Positions 43,039-43,424 of a stretch of DNA of 43,424 nt are shown here, piece by piece. Source of the DNA: Nakamurella sp. (GTDB lineage: Bacteria; Actinomycetota; Actinomycetes; Mycobacteriales; Nakamurellaceae); NCBI GenBank assembly GCA_017882715.1, contig JADGOY010000012.1:1-43424 (forward strand), in the 5' to 3' direction. The stretch's first letter is position 1. Every line of letters begins with the position of its first letter. The notes under the pieces are model-generated. The model was not told where the DNA came from. It worked only from the letters and a program-made list of their open reading frames with translations, and did no database searches. Made by a program: the position numbers and the translations under genes.

Positions 43039-43424
43039 GGGCTCATCGTCGGGTTTGCCTTGCAGGCCATGGGCGGCATGGGCGAGCCGGTGCTGAACTT
43101 CATCGCCCTGCTGCAGCGGCTGGTGTTCAAGATCCTCGGCGGCATCATGTGGCTGGCCCCGATCGGCGCGTTCGGCGCCATCGCCGGCGTCGTCGGCAAC
43201 ACCGGCTGGTCCGCGATCGCCTCCCTCGGCATGCTCGTCGGCGTCTTCTACGCCACGTGCGCGGTTTCGTGGTCGTCATCCTGGGCGCGATCCTCAAGGC
43301 AGCCACCAGGTACTCGATCTTCAAATTGATGTACTACCTGCGCCAGGAATACTTGCTGATCGGTGCGACTTCGTCCTCCGAGACCGCGCTGCCGCGGCTG
43401 ATCGCCAAGATGGAGCACCTGGGG
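43039..43424 (+). pseudogene. truncated, frameshifted C4-dicarboxylate transporter DctA
   Basis: From 43039 the frame reads I-V-G-F-A-L-Q-A-M-G-G-M-G-E-P-V-L-N-F-I and W-L-A-P-I-G-A-F-G-A-I-A, matching the middle of DctA-type dicarboxylate:cation symporters. At about 43262-43266 the reading shifts. The new frame gives F-V-V-V-I-L-G-A-I-L-K and then G-A-T-S-S-S-E-T-A-L-P-R-L, the family's Ser-rich loop. Roughly the first 160 residues are absent and the window ends inside the gene. It is a pseudogene unless a sequencing error explains the shift; even then the 5' part is missing. Confidence 0.8.

Overview
The window comes from the chromosome of a high-G+C actinobacterium. The evidence is the G/C-rich third codon positions, the long antisense shadow frames, and a set of actinobacterial markers: mycothiol ligase MshC, WhiA, an RbpA-family protein, ClgR beside PgsA, an F420-type LLM oxidoreductase, and the mshC-linked families SCO1664, DUF3090 and MSMEG_4193. 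Gene order is mostly conserved core synteny. A Nakamurella-like or other Frankineae-related host is my guess from protein similarity by memory, not a demonstrated assignment. I see no tRNA, rRNA, CRISPR array, prophage or intact insertion sequence.

Layout. 1-1832: a small GlsB-type membrane protein, a signal-less cobalamin-binding-type protein and a conserved hypothetical. 1930-3598: thyA followed by an unusual dihydrofolate reductase fused to an ACT-type domain. 3640-7224: a short-chain dehydrogenase remnant, clgR, pgsA, rimO and divergent argA. 7243-16750: a long minus-strand block uvrC-rapZ-yvcK-whiA-gap-pgk-tpiA-secG-rbpA-like, joining excision repair, cell-envelope and sporulation-type regulators, lower glycolysis and protein export. 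16972-23587: glgX-treY-treZ, making trehalose from glycogen. 23588-23933: degraded sequence. 23934-28608: metH, a HAD phosphatase and an SRPBCC protein, joined by 4-bp start/stop overlaps. 28714-35244: PAC2 protein, then the mshC neighbourhood (mshC, a metzincin-like protease, SCO1664, DUF3090, histidine phosphatase, uppP) and an LLM oxidoreductase. 36451-42621: aldo/keto reductase, RecD-like helicase, DUF5703, azlCD and an M20 peptidase. 42658-43424: fused remnants of a PAS sensor kinase and a dctA transporter.

Functional links. thyA and dfr are the two halves of the thymidylate cycle. metH consumes methyl-folate. gap/pgk/tpiA sit with yvcK/whiA/rapZ, as is usual in Gram-positive bacteria. 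glgX releases maltooligosaccharides that TreY and TreZ turn into trehalose.

The most notable features are: (1) a DHFR-ACT fusion; (2) a recurrent leaderless-start syntax, TANNNT followed by 6-8 bases and then ATG/GTG, at eleven genes and one short upstream frame, with no Shine-Dalgarno; (3) a possible leaderless leader peptide ending inside the secG ribosome-binding site; (4) perfect in-frame minisatellites; (5) an inverted-repeat intergenic element at 37423-37528; and (6) a deletion scar joining two divergent genes at the right edge. All functional calls rest on reading motifs by eye.
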